Assembly: GCA_001931875.2 (NCBI GenBank)
Contig: MSJH02000642.1
Coordinates: 62,001 to 126,000, forward strand
Length of the DNA stretch: 64,000 bases
Reading direction: 5' to 3'
Source of the DNA: Byssochlamys sp. IMV 00236
Lineage: Eukaryota; Ascomycota; Eurotiomycetes; Eurotiales; Thermoascaceae
Shown here piece after piece: positions 25,780 through 37,549 of the stretch (the stretch's first letter is position 1; every line of letters begins with the position of its first letter). The position numbers were made by a program, and so were the translations under genes. The notes under the pieces were generated by a model. It was given only the letters and a program-made list of their open reading frames with translations. It was not told the DNA's origin and ran no database searches.

Positions 25780-28340
25780 TCCTAGGTTTGCTGCTAGACA
25801 TATATTTTATTAGCAGGCCTTTCTCTCTTAAACTCTTTTGAAGATTTCTTGTTTAATTTGGCGGCTAACTTTAAGTATTTGTAGTTTACTAGGTTAGTAT
25901 TGGCCTTAGCTAGCGCGTGTGCTATTGTTGTAATGTTTTTAATTTAGTTCTTAATTAGTTGTTAAGTGAAAGGTAGTGTAATTACTCGGATACCTACCTT
26001 TTGTTTATTTAGAGCTAAAGACTCTAGTTGTTAGAGCTCTTGCTCCTTAATAACGGCAGGTCCTTTTATTATACTTGCCTTGGATAGAAAAGTTAACTAG
26101 AGATCTCTGCGAAAGTCTCTTGTTAAATTCTTATATTCAATGGTTAAATAGGTCCGGCTAAGAATTGCGTTATTAATCTGGATACCCTGATTTAAAGTTA
26201 AGAATAGAATTCCTGGATAATATTCTAGCTTTTAGAGGAAAATTGTTATGAGGTAATTGTAGGTATTGTGGTAAGATATACGCTGCTCTATAAATGCGTC
26301 TGCTTTATCTAAAAGAAGCATAGTATTAAAGTGTTTGGCGATCTTGAATATTATTTTAAGTTGTTATTCTAGCGCATTAGAATCTCTATGGTTAATAATA
26401 AGTCCGCCTGCGGATATCTGGGAAAAATTAGTAATGCTAAAATTAGCTAAGCTGGATGGTATATACTGAATAGAGGGGAAGCTTAAAATACTTTGAGGTA
26501 GTTTTAATAGTGAAAGTCTTTCCAACTCCTGGTAGGCTACTAGCATGAATTAGCTTAGAAGTCTTAATAGTATAGACGTTTTATTGATATATTCTAAAAG
26601 AATATTAAATCCTTGGCCCTTTTTATTAATTATATCATTAAATAGTACTGTTAGTATTATCTTTAGGCGGGTTTTTGCTAATAATAAGAGGATAGTCTTA
26701 GTCTCTAAAGGGATTCTTAGGTAGTTAAATAATTTAAGTGACTAATCTATGTCCACAATAGCACTAACTGTATACTCTATTAGAAGAATTATATTAGTCA
26801 GGACTTTAAATATTTTTAGTTATCTTATGTATAGAAAATTGCCTTTTTAAAGCTAAAATAGCATATAGTTGGGCAGGCGATTAAGAAATTGGCCTTGTAT
26901 AACTTTTGTGCTTCTATGCCGTCTCCTTATATTCTCTCTTTTTATTGCTTGCGATTCTCTATAATTATTGTATTTATGTTAAAAACTGCAATTTTATTCT
27001 TATTTTTGACCCCTAGGTTGTAGAGCAATAGTCGCGAGTAGTTTGGTTGTATTTGATGGAAAAATGCAGCGTCTATTGCCACTTAACTATTAATATTAAT
27101 TTTAATTGCCTTTTTTTTGTTTATGAAAAATGTGCTGCCTTTACAGTGGCGAATGTGCAAGCTAGCTAAATCCTGAAACTTTTAGCCTCTTTTGATTAAG
27201 CTATTTTGGACTTTTTAGTGCCTTAGATAGTAGCAGAGAGGGAAGGCTTTAAGAGTTTTGATTAGCTTTGAACTCTGGAACTTTAGTATATGCAGAAAGA
27301 TTCCGGTCTTGCTGAACTTAACTCTGTTATAATTAAGGAATTGGCATTCTAGATTAAACTATATCTCATTATTTTGTATTATCTCTTTCCCTGCGTTGAA
27401 TATAATATATCGCGGCTTTTTTATGCCAAAGTATGTTATAAAAATATGGGAACCCGGTTTAAAAAGCGCCTAGAGAAGGTTATAAGTAATGTGGTTGTGC
27501 TGCAGCATTGACTCAAGACACTGTGAGATGGAGGAATATGTTTGTTTGAGGTAGTTGATAAGCAAGCAGAGGTACTGCTGTGGGAATGTAGAGTTTGGGC
27601 TGTTTATATTCTCTGCGTATTTGTTGAGCTCTGGGAGAAAATGAAAAAGGATGTTTTGTTTAATCTAGACCCGGTTAGCAGTCTTTTTAGAGATGATACT
27701 CTTTTCTTAGGTATATTACCGATGGTTTTCCCTCTATTAGGCTAATAGCTTTGATGTTATGCAGAACTACCCGCAGGATATCGCGCAGGCCTTTAGATTT
27801 GATGTTTATGTAAGTTATAACTTGGTCGGAATTTCGTTCTAATTATATAATTAGTATTGCTTCGGCTTGCCAGGTAAAAATATTATGTACTAAAATGTTT
27901 GCGGACAATAAATGTATATTTAGTATAGTTATCCAGACTACTGTTGGTCTTTACTGGCTCTCTAATTTTGTATTTGTTTGTGTTTTTATCCCAGCTATAT
28001 TAGTGTCAGCTAGTTGCTAGAAAGTGATAGGAAGGGAAGCTGGGGCCTTATATTTCTACGACCATCTTGAATTGGGGCGTTAAGGCCTATTTTTTAAACA
28101 ATTTAAAATCTTTAGGGGTAGTATAGATTAGATTCTTGAGATTAATTTTATTTGCCGCTAGAAAGTTCTCTTCCTGTTTATTATTAGTATAGTAAGGCTG
28201 GGCAGGCTTAGTTGCTATAGCTAGTCCAACTGAAGAATATTTATTATTAATAAGTTTCTTTAGTATATCTTGTAATAGCTTATCAACCGGACTACTCTCC
28301 GCATTATTGGAAATTAATAGGGGTTTGTTTTGCAGCATAG
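25780..28340 (-). pseudogene. DUF7025-AAA+ ATPase relic
   Basis: Minus-strand order is as follows. A low-complexity N-terminal part lies at about 28,340-28,087. A DUF7025-like section at about 27,480-27,000 reads 'LECQFLNYNRVKF', 'LKAFPLCYYLRH', 'FQDLASLHIRHCKGSTFF' and 'VAIDAAFFHQIQPNYS'. The AAA+ core at about 26,550-26,040 has Walker A 'PGVGKTFT', 'PLYSVYTIQLS', a Walker B reading 'MLLLDKADAF' where the family has LLLDEADAF, and sensor-1-like 'PGILFLTLNQ'. The last part is a lid region 'NITTIAHALAKANTNLVNYKYLKLAA' near 25,900 (read in parts). The Glu-to-Lys change at Walker B fits G-to-A mutation. Stops are mostly TAA/TAG. The family is widespread and multicopy in Eurotiales and Sordariomycetes; its role is poorly defined. 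Confidence 0.75.
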
Positions 28341-30479
28341 CTTATAACAAGTCTTTTAACTAATATATTGTAATAGGCTCTGAAGAAGGAGTATAGGATA
28401 TATTGAAAAATATCTTAGACTGAGGAAAATGATTATGCTGCTTTGCAGTTGTAATATTTTTAAGCTTAATTTCTTAAGCATTAGAAATGCCTAGGGAGTC
28501 CTTAAAGTTAGTATAGTCAGACCGGCCTTTAGTATTGGCAGTATCTATTAACTGCTTCTTTAGTTCGTCTATATTAAGTAGCGGTGTAGAAGGTCCGAAG
28601 GAATAGATAGAAGTAGCTGGCAGCCTACTAGGCTATGTGGCTGGGTTAGATAAGGCTTTCTTTATTAAGTCAGCTATAATTGGCTCCAGCTCTCCAGCAA
28701 TAAGAGTAGGTAAAGGTTTTTTTTTTAGTCCTTAGTTAACGGCTTAGGGGACCGAAGGGGATGTGTTAATATTATAGTAAGTAGCGACTATCTTGGACAA
28801 TTTATTGATTATTGGTAATGAGGCACTTGGAACAGAGTAGTACTATGTTAAGTGAGAGCTCTAATGTCAATGATAATAAGAAAAGCCAAATTTCTGAGGA
28901 AATATAAGTCCTTTTATGCCCGCAGAAGAGTGAGATAAGGATATAGATTAACCCTCTCCTTGTTCCCCTATCCTTTGTACCATTATTTTTTAACTAGCAT
29001 GGGTATATACTAGCATATTACTAGATAAACCTTTGTGGTCTAGATCTGCGGGATATAATTTTAGCAATATTATGCCGCGAGATACGCAATAGAAGGCTTA
29101 AGTATGTTATATTGTGCGGGCTCTTCCGATTAGCTATCCTGGAATAGTATAAGGTTTAGATAAGATGCTTTCTTAATAGCCTGCCAGCAGGGTATTTAAT
29201 TAATATATATAGTTCTTAAAATTTAGTTCGCTTATATATTAATGTCTACTCCTTTTAGCTAGGCTTTTTCTCTAACTTCTAGAAACTAAGGAAATAGAGC
29301 TTATCCAATATTTGGGTTTTAATATTATGTTGAGAATTAATGCTAATTATGAGATAATGTTTGATTTTTAGTAACCGGAATATATTTAATGCCCAATTTT
29401 ATCAGGCATCCTACTATAATTTACCCCTCCTTATTGCGGTAACTTGCACGAAATTATTGCCTAATATTACCCTAAGAAATAATATGGTTATCCAGCATTT
29501 TGCTGATCTGTTATATAAGAATATTATGAAATAAAGGATAATCGGGCTATAGACTGATGATTTAATAATTCTCGGGTATTTTATACCTTCTAGTGTATCC
29601 AGCCCTTTGTTTTTCCCTAAGCCTCTATTTGCTTCTCTAGGTAGGGCCTGTTACCTTGGAGCTTAGGATAATTCCTTAGAATCTTGCTGATAAATATTTT
29701 AGATAGAATAAACCACTTTTAATGTCTGAAAAGGTATACTTAATTAAATCTGTTAAATTTATTTTAGCTGACGGTGGAGGATTTTTAGGCTATGAAAAGC
29801 ACTGTATAAGACGAGCCAGCTGAATATATTTGGGGCCGTATATTTAATGCTATAGACTATGAACGAACAATTATATATAGGGGAATATTGATTATAGTCT
29901 ATAAACCTAATCCGGCTAAAGATGACCCTGAAAATTAGGAATATGAAGACCCTAAACAAGTCGTGACACGCCTTATTCCCTCTGGCTTTGAGATAAAGGT
30001 GGTGGATAGTTAGGTATCTCTAATTAAATAGGCTGTAACTGAAATGTTTCAAGAAGCTAGAGTCTCTTTTTTTAGCCTATCTATAAGGTAATGGAAATAT
30101 CTTTGTGTTTTCTCTTTAGTATTAATATGCTGAAACATTCTGTTGTATTATTATTTAATGTTTTCTCTATTTTTTACTAATTGCTTGTGCAAATTATATA
30201 AGCAAGTAAAGTCCTAAGTAAGCCGATGTTATCGGCTGGTGATCTAGAAAATATATATTAGATTTCTGTGGATTTTCTTCGTTTAGTAATAGATCTTTTG
30301 TATTTAATTTGGATTGCATACATCTGCCTATATTTATTATTAATACCCCAGTCTTTGGGCTAAGGGATACTGTATTTGTATTATTTAAGTTTAGTATTAG
30401 AATGCATAAACTCAGCAGTTAATTTGTAAAGGTCAGCTTTTTAGCTTTATTAACAGGATATAGCTAATAGTATATACCT
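28341..30479. other. AT-rich degraded DNA, no named gene
   Basis: A plus-strand segment at 29,810-30,090 reads 'AEYIWGRIFNAIDYERTIIY' and 'VTRLIPSGFEIKVVDS', followed by 'AVTEMFQEARVSFFSL'. It looks like a fossil exon, but I do not know the family. The rest shows no recognisable structure. Confidence 0.4.
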
Positions 30480-31303
30480 GTTGTAAAATTTTGTGGCTCT
30501 GGCGGATCTTCAGCATTTTGCTTATTAATTATTAATCTTAGAGATTGCATGTTTATAATAAGTTAGTAGGAATTATTTATTCTTGAACGGCAGCGACTCT
30601 AACGCTTAGAGATTATTACTGCTCATTAATTAGCAATATCTAGAATAATATTTTCTAAACCGATAAGGTAAACCCCACTATGTAGCATCTCAAACTCAGC
30701 GCTTATTAGCCTTTCTTTTTGGAGCTTATTTATTATATTGAGGATTTTATCCGGCCACTCCTGCATTTTTTCTTATTTTAGGGTTCTAATTATGGCATTA
30801 AACAGTTCCGGTTTTAATTCTGTCTAAACTTTTATAGGGTAACTAATTGATAACGCAATAATATTATCCGGATACTTGTCGCATAAGCACTAGATAATAT
30901 TAATTCTATTAGCAATTGTACTTATTAAATGTTTTGTATTTTTGCTACTATATTTTGTTTCCTTTATCGGCCCAAAGATTAGTCTGAAGTTTGCTTTTAT
31001 AGTCTGTGAAGAATCCAGCTATTTAGTGTCTAGTATCTTTCTTTTTTATGAGTCTGCTTATACCTCCAGTTTGTAGATTTTGTTTTGTAGGCGTTTGTAA
31101 CACTTAGCAGCGGCTAATTAAGTGTTATGTTGGATCTTGTTTATAGCTTTAACTATTTTCAACCCTTATATAGAAATTTTATCAGCCTGAGCTAATGTAA
31201 GGTTTGGTGATTTTGTAAGGTGCACAGATATTATTTTAAATCTGCTTGCTTAATCTTTTAAGGCTGATATAGTGTAGGTATTGAGAATATTTCTTGCTGC
31301 CAT
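30480..31303 (-). pseudogene. Unidentified fossil gene with long readable frame
   Basis: From an ATG at 31,303 on the minus strand, about 270 codons read in a single frame down to about 30,480. The stops are TAA/TAG at plausible former Gln positions. Readable pieces include 'MAARNILNTYTISAL', 'HLTKSPNLTLAQADKISI', 'ANFRLIFGPIKETKYSSK' and 'DPPEPQNFTTGIYY'. The predicted product is hydrophilic and Lys/Asn/Ile-rich, with no membrane segment. I do not recognise it. It lies about 1.3 kb from the kinase relic on the same strand. Confidence 0.5.
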
Positions 31304-32589
31304 TGTGGGGAATATTAGCTTTGTAGAAAATGAGATATTGAACTTAGGAAATTTAAGGGTTTAAAATTAGTGTCTAAGGATTAATGCGGTATAAATAGGA
31401 CTTGTTAGTAATTTCTAGAGCCTAAATTCTCTATAGATGCTTAATTTTTGTTTTTAGGAAGCCAATAGTAGACCTAGATAGGATTGGGTAGAGCTAACTA
31501 TTTAGTTAACCTAGTTAGTAAACCCCTTTCGCAGCTCTCTGTATCTAGACTGTGCTATTGTATTATATTCTCAGGCGGTATATGCGCGATATAAGGGGTA
31601 TCTTGTTTAAGCTCAGGCTGCTAGCAAAAGCGGCTCTAGGAGAAGATAGGATTATTATAGGTGGTTAGTTATATGGGCTTTTTTATTAGCCTTTTATTGA
31701 AAAAAGGTGCTATAAATCTATTAAACAGCCTTGCGCTAATATATGTAGCTTACACTAGCTTTGGATAAATATAAGGCGCTAAATATTTTGTACTTTTTTT
31801 ATTGGTGAAAAGATATACTTATAATAGGAGTCTTATACTATATTCCTCTTAATCTAGTGTGTTGGACGCGCTTAGGCCTTATTAACAGCTCTGAGTGACA
31901 TAGTTCCCCTTATTAGACTTATATGCATGCCGCTAAAGCCAGCATAAGGGAACTTATATAATCTAGTTATAATACTTATCTCTCAGGCTATAAATATGTT
32001 TTAAACTTCTAATCTCTACAGTTTATATCTATAGAGCATTATTGTGTATTACCCCTCTACCTTTCAAGAACCCCTAAACCCATTATTTAAAATTGCTAAG
32101 GTAAATTATCTAACTGCTAAACTATCAGTAATCACTTATATTTTTAATCTAGAATGTGTTAAGTTAATATTGCGACTAAGATTTATATATGTGGTTGCAG
32201 AGTTAAAGAAGATATAAACTTTATGCCTTATAAAGATATTGGCACCCCTAAGTGCCCTAATTATATTCTCAACCCACTAGCCTTATATAGAGAGAGGGGG
32301 AAATGTAAGAGATATAACTGCCCGAATCTATAATCGACCAGCTCTAAGACTAGCCTTAAAATTCCAGCTTATAATGCTAGAGAGGTTTATGAGAAGGGGG
32401 TGGTGGATAGTAAGTATATGTAGAGGGTTGATATCTCTTCTCGAAGGGGTATTAAAGGGGCATTATAATACTCTAGTTTAGATAGCATTTTCTTTAGTTT
32501 AGTATAACTAAGTACTTCGCGAATTTATTAAAATTTATATTATTCTTTTTGCCGCACTAGAGTCTTAAATTACAAAAACTGGTCTGCAA
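31304..32589. other. AT-rich degraded DNA, no gene seen
   Basis: Broken AT-rich sequence between two minus-strand relics. Nothing recognisable was found in either strand. Confidence 0.5.
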
Positions 32590-33351
32590 TAAGTATACTC
32601 AAATTAGAGTATTCTCCTTTCCAGCATTATTATATCACAATACCGGCTTCCAGTCTATTAATTGGTGGGTATCTTTTGGAGGTAAACAGATTGTTAACTA
32701 GTTCTTAGTATTTCTCCATTTCCTCCAGAGACTTGAATAGACCTGGAGACTAGTAGGGCCAATGGCCAGTTATTATTGTATAGTAAATAGACCCGAGGCT
32801 GAAAATATCTGTGCTTTTTATTGATTCTAGTGGATTGTAAGGATTAAAAAATCCAGTATTGGGCAAATGTCGACTATCTATTTCTCTATTTGTTGACCCC
32901 CCGAAGTTATAAAGTAGAAGATCGAGCTTATTTCTGGCGACTGTGTGCAATAAAAAGTTCTTAGGTCGAAGATCAGAGTATATCACACCTTTTTAATAAA
33001 TGAATTGGACCGCCTCTGCGGCTTATGTGTGCTATTTGAATTGTAGCGATATATTAATGCTAGTATAGTGCTAGTTAATGTAGTTCTGTAGATTTCTATC
33101 GCTTGCTTTGGTAAATAATAATCTAAATAGGTTGTCTGAGACGCCCTTAAACCTAAAAAAAGTTAATCACTGTTCACAAGAAATTAGGGGCTTATGGACT
33201 CTATTATTCTTGGATGTAATCCTAGGATTTGTAGAAGTTATTCTTCTACCTCAAAACTCTGCTTTATGTCTCGAATAAACTACTTATCCGTTGCTGTCTT
33301 TGAATGCCACTAAGAGAATTGTAGATATTTAATGATGATGCCTGGCGCCAT
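32590..33351 (-). pseudogene. Fungal protein kinase relic
   Basis: Starting at an ATG at 33,351 (minus), the frame reads 'MAPGIIIKYLQFS', 'DIKQSFEVEE' and 'LLQILGLHPRIIE', as in N-lobes of a Eurotiales kinase family. After a frame change near 33,150 it gives 'RNLQNYIN', 'AAEAVQFIY' and the catalytic loop 'GVIYSDLRPKNFLLH' where HSDLRPENFLL is expected, so the His has become Tyr. Then come 'LDLLLYNFGGST' (DFG-like with Asp changed to Asn), 'STDIFSLGSIYYTIITGHWPY' (read in two parts) and 'FTSKRYPPINRLEAGIVI'. The changes at HRD-like and DFG positions are G-to-A or C-to-T, so the kinase would be dead even where frames are open. It is about 240-250 codons long, a compact domain-only kinase. Confidence 0.8.
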
Positions 33352-34883
33352 GTGTGCAATACAGGAAGTTGAGCCTTTACCTAAAATATCGCCAAGAAGA
33401 GGCTTATATGGGACCGAGTCTTTGTTTTTAATGCCTATAGCACCTGGGCATTCTATGATTAATGTTGTGTGTGTATTAACCGCCGTATCTAGATGTTACT
33501 TCCTATTGAGAGGGCCTTTATAGTACTTAATATTACCTGGCTTCTTATAGTTTGGGAGATAAACTTTAAAGAGCGAAGGTACTTTGAAGAGAATAAGATA
33601 ATACAGATAATATTGCAGAGCTGAGAAAAAGCTAAAACTGTGATTCTAAATGCTTATTAATATTTTAGAGATGTGCTAGAAGGGAGTCTTGTTAAAGAAA
33701 GGAGACTAGTTTAAAGCCAACTGGCCTGGCGCAAGGTGTCTTGTAAATTGCTCAAATAATGGAATAATAATAATCTATTATATGCAGAGACTAACTGTTG
33801 ATTGTAAGAGGTATTAGACCTTTTCTTTGTCTAAAAATCACATTAAATTATAAAGGCTTTAGGCCTAATTGGCCAGCAAAGGGTAGCTTAGTAGTAATAT
33901 TAATAGCCTACTAGCTTTAGGTGCAGGGGTAGAGGCCCTATTATTTTTGACCACTCTTTATAGTATTACCCACTATCCTAAGGCACCCGCAGGTCTACTT
34001 GTATTCCCAATCTAGTGAGTCTGTCTATTGTTTGCACAGCTTATGTGCAGTATTAATAAAATGGCTAGTAAAAAAATTATGCTTCTGAGCATCGCTAAGA
34101 TCAAAGTATTAACTAATATTCTCAGCGACTCTAGCTGATCGGTTAAGGTTATCTAAGTAAGAGAGCGCTTCGCGGTTAAAGTAGATACATCTATTGCGCC
34201 GTTAGAAATAGAGAATATAAAGTTTATAGCTGCTAACAGCAACGTCCCTATTATTATTATTGTATAAAGGATAATTATTGCTTATAAATAATATTTTTAT
34301 TATAAATAGTTTAGAATATTAATAATATCCTCTTTCCTGTAAAGCATTAATCTATTTGCTTGCTATGCGTTGTACTCCGATATACCTAGATTGCCCTTTA
34401 GCTCCTTCTTAGGAGATTGCTCCAAAAATAACTTTATTAACTCCGCCTAAGACCACTCCTTATATTTTGCTATTGCGTGCACTTCCCCGAGCATCCTTAG
34501 ACCTTTATTCTACCTTATAGTATATACAATTGCCTTAGGGATAGATAAGCGGGGTTGCTTGTTTAGATCCTACTGTATAGGTAAATAGTTTAATATATAA
34601 TATGGTAAAGCACCTTAAAATAGTTAAGAGAGGGTTCTAGTTAGTAAGGTGTCTTTGCAGTAATTAATTGTTAAAATGCTAAAGCGCTGAAGCGTCAGGA
34701 AGTGGCGCTTTAATATATCCCACACTTCAGCATACCCCGTGAATGCCAGTTATTTCTACTAAGGACACCCTAATCCAAAAATTAAGACTGCTAATAAGAC
34801 TTATCTTCCTCTAGATGGCGCCTCTCTTTTTAAACTATTTATCTATCTTAAAATCTAATATGCCTTTTTATATTTATGCTTAG
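33352..34883. other. AT-rich degraded DNA, no gene seen
   Basis: No recognisable gene. The short open frame at 33,332-33,523 (plus) overlaps the start of the kinase relic on the other strand and is treated as chance. Confidence 0.5.
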
Positions 34884-35830
34884 TTGTATTTGATCTCAGC
34901 CAGTAAATCCGCCGCACAATCACTAAATATACTCTTTAGCTTAACGGCTAGACGCCCTAGATTTATCTACCCAACGCCACTGATTGCTCTGCCTCCTGAA
35001 CTACTTATAAAGATTTTTAGCTATTTAGGAAATCTGGACTATCTTTTTTTTATAATACTTACCTGCCGATGTTTCTTCAATATCTTTTAAGGAGTATAAC
35101 AGCTGTTAATTTAGTCGACTTTTGCTAAATATATCCATTTGAAGTCCCGCTATAATATCTACAAGGGGCTAATATAGCTCAGATAGGTTATCCAGCGACC
35201 AATTATATACCAAGATATTGCATAACATATCTTCGAAATTATATAGAGAGTTTTTAGATGCAATTATCTAAAGGAGCTGCTTATTCCTTTTGGAAAAGCC
35301 TTAGCATGGTCTTTTGTCTTGCACAATTATGAGCTTAATATAGTCAGCTTTCTACGACTGATTCTAAGAGGATTGCAACCCTTTAAGTAGTTAATAGAAA
35401 GATTATTATAGCGCCCGATTTAACCTATCCAGGAGCTATTAGAATAGCTTCTTTCAGAATATAATAAAGATAATAATTAGCATAGATATGCGGGCTTTAA
35501 CTTTCTTCTACTCGAAATTTGTAGATCTAAATAGAACCCCTTATGTATTATACTTCTATATGATGTCGAGCGGGACACTGTTTTTAAGGACGGAATATTA
35601 TTTAGGGATTAGTTAATTATAGTAAGGTATAGCGTACCTTATCCGCGAATGAGATATAGATTCCTATTATGCAATTTGAGCTTTTATATAAAATTAGCCC
35701 CTGATTAGTATAGAAGTTTCTGTTTATCGACCCTAAGGTGTCCATACACTGCTCTAGTAGAGTGATCTTTGTATTGAACAGGAGCCGGTTGAAAATAAGT
35801 AGGATTGAGAAATTTATTAACTCTCTTACT
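34884..35830 (+). pseudogene. F-box protein relic
   Basis: At about 34,970-35,080 the plus frame reads 'LIALPPELLIKIFSYLGNLD', then 'LFFIILTCRCFFNIF'. This is a clear F-box start (LP.ELL.KI..YL) as in fungal F-box proteins that recruit substrates to SCF ubiquitin ligases. Downstream frames continue to about 35,830 ('LLIPFGKALAWSFVLHNYEL', 'DVERDTVFKDGILFRD', 'YSVPYPRMRYRFLLCNLSFY') with TAG/TAA stops. The target-binding part is not assignable. The relic is about 310 codons long and non-functional. Confidence 0.65.
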
Positions 35831-37549
35831 ATTAGTAGCTTGTATTAAAATTACTAGACAATTTAATAAATACATTTTCATATTTTATATAGAAGGGTAA
35901 ATCATAACTGCTGATTTTGAGAATGGCTTAACTTTTAATGACCCTTCAGTACCCTAAGCCCCTTCTGGGGAAATCTGGACCTATCTGCTAAATCTTAAAT
36001 TTTTAGGCTAATAATATCCTTTTTAATGCTAAGGCCAAATCTTTTTAATCTATATTGCGGTATCTAGATTTATTGTTTCTAGTACAATATATACAATATT
36101 AAACTAAAAGAGTAGTTAAGTAAAACTAGCAGCACTGTCTTATAGACTCTTAGGTCTAATCGCGAAGTTAAAAATAGGCAATTAGATCTTGCAGTCTCAG
36201 GCAATAAATTTATATAAGATATTTATCGCTTTTATTTGTTTTCAAAAAACCAATTAAAATTAATCTTTAATATTTTATAATAAGATTATTGATAAGCAGG
36301 AGCCTCTAGCAGTAAAACCTAGTAAACTAGATAAACTTTTACTAGATAGACAGATAATACTACTCTTATAAGGGCCGCTAAGTATATAAAAGATACAATT
36401 ATATAATAATGCGCAGATAGCTGTTCTTAAATATTTATTATAGGAATAGGTTTATTATAGTTAATATACTGCGCTGCTATATTATACAGTAGGATTATAA
36501 GGTTGCGGGCAGGGGTATAGATATAAAAGTATATAGAAATAGGAGGTTTTAGGGGTAATAGATAGTCTATTATATATTATTGCTTAATTTGCTAGGTATT
36601 ATAGATTATACTTTATATTACTCTGGCAGGTCATTATCTAAGATATTTTTAAGATTATGACTTGCCTCCTAAGCTTTTAGCCACTTAATCAACCTTTTTA
36701 GGGGGCCGGGTTAGTCCAGAAAAACTCTGTGGAAATTCTAGATCTTATATAGAGTATGCTTAAACCTATGTGCTAGATACTAGGTCAGATTAGTATTATA
36801 TCCTTTCTACTAAGCCTAATATTGCAGCTTTCCTTTATAGATTTATAACACTAAGATTTGCTCTATTTCCTATTCTCCTTTATTAATAGGGTTAAGTGTA
36901 ACTATTATATGAATATTATTTTTTAAATAAAATCTTCTCTTCTTAGATCTTTAAACATATTTCAACCTATATATAGGTAAAGGGACTGTTAGGCGGCGCG
37001 GCTCACTATTAAGTGGGAACTAAAATTATAGTGCGTTGAGCCTATAATATGAATTTAGCTTAAAAGAGAAAAAGTATATAGTCCCTAATATATAAGGCTT
37101 AATAATAAGGACAGCATTCCCAAAAATATTTTGACTATAGTAAGGCTTTGCTAATTGCGCAGATACTAAGCTATATAATAACTTTCCTAAAGGTCTATAA
37201 GATGTATAGTTGGCTATTTTACCTATAGATTATAGGGCATATTTATATCTCTTTATAAGATATAGGCCCTCTTTATAGCTAGACTAGTCGGTCTAGTAAT
37301 TATATTAAGCAATATTTTAATAATTACAGTATTATAGGTTTCTATATTTAAAAATCTATATTTAAGCAATTTTAAAGGACTTTTACTAAGGCGGCTTTAT
37401 AATTTTGGGATATTCCCTATTATAGGTAACTGCTGCTATATAATAAGGAGGTATTAGACTAATCTAATAAACTAATGCTTATGTGTGCTCTGCTGAATAG
37501 GAAATATCTGTTTATAGGTAGAGTTAGCTGTCAGGAATAGAGTTAACTA
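35831..37549. other. AT-rich degraded DNA up to the composition boundary
   Basis: No recognisable gene. AT-rich, TA-dense sequence continues to about 37,540 and then changes abruptly to ordinary composition inside the transposase remnant. Confidence 0.5.
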
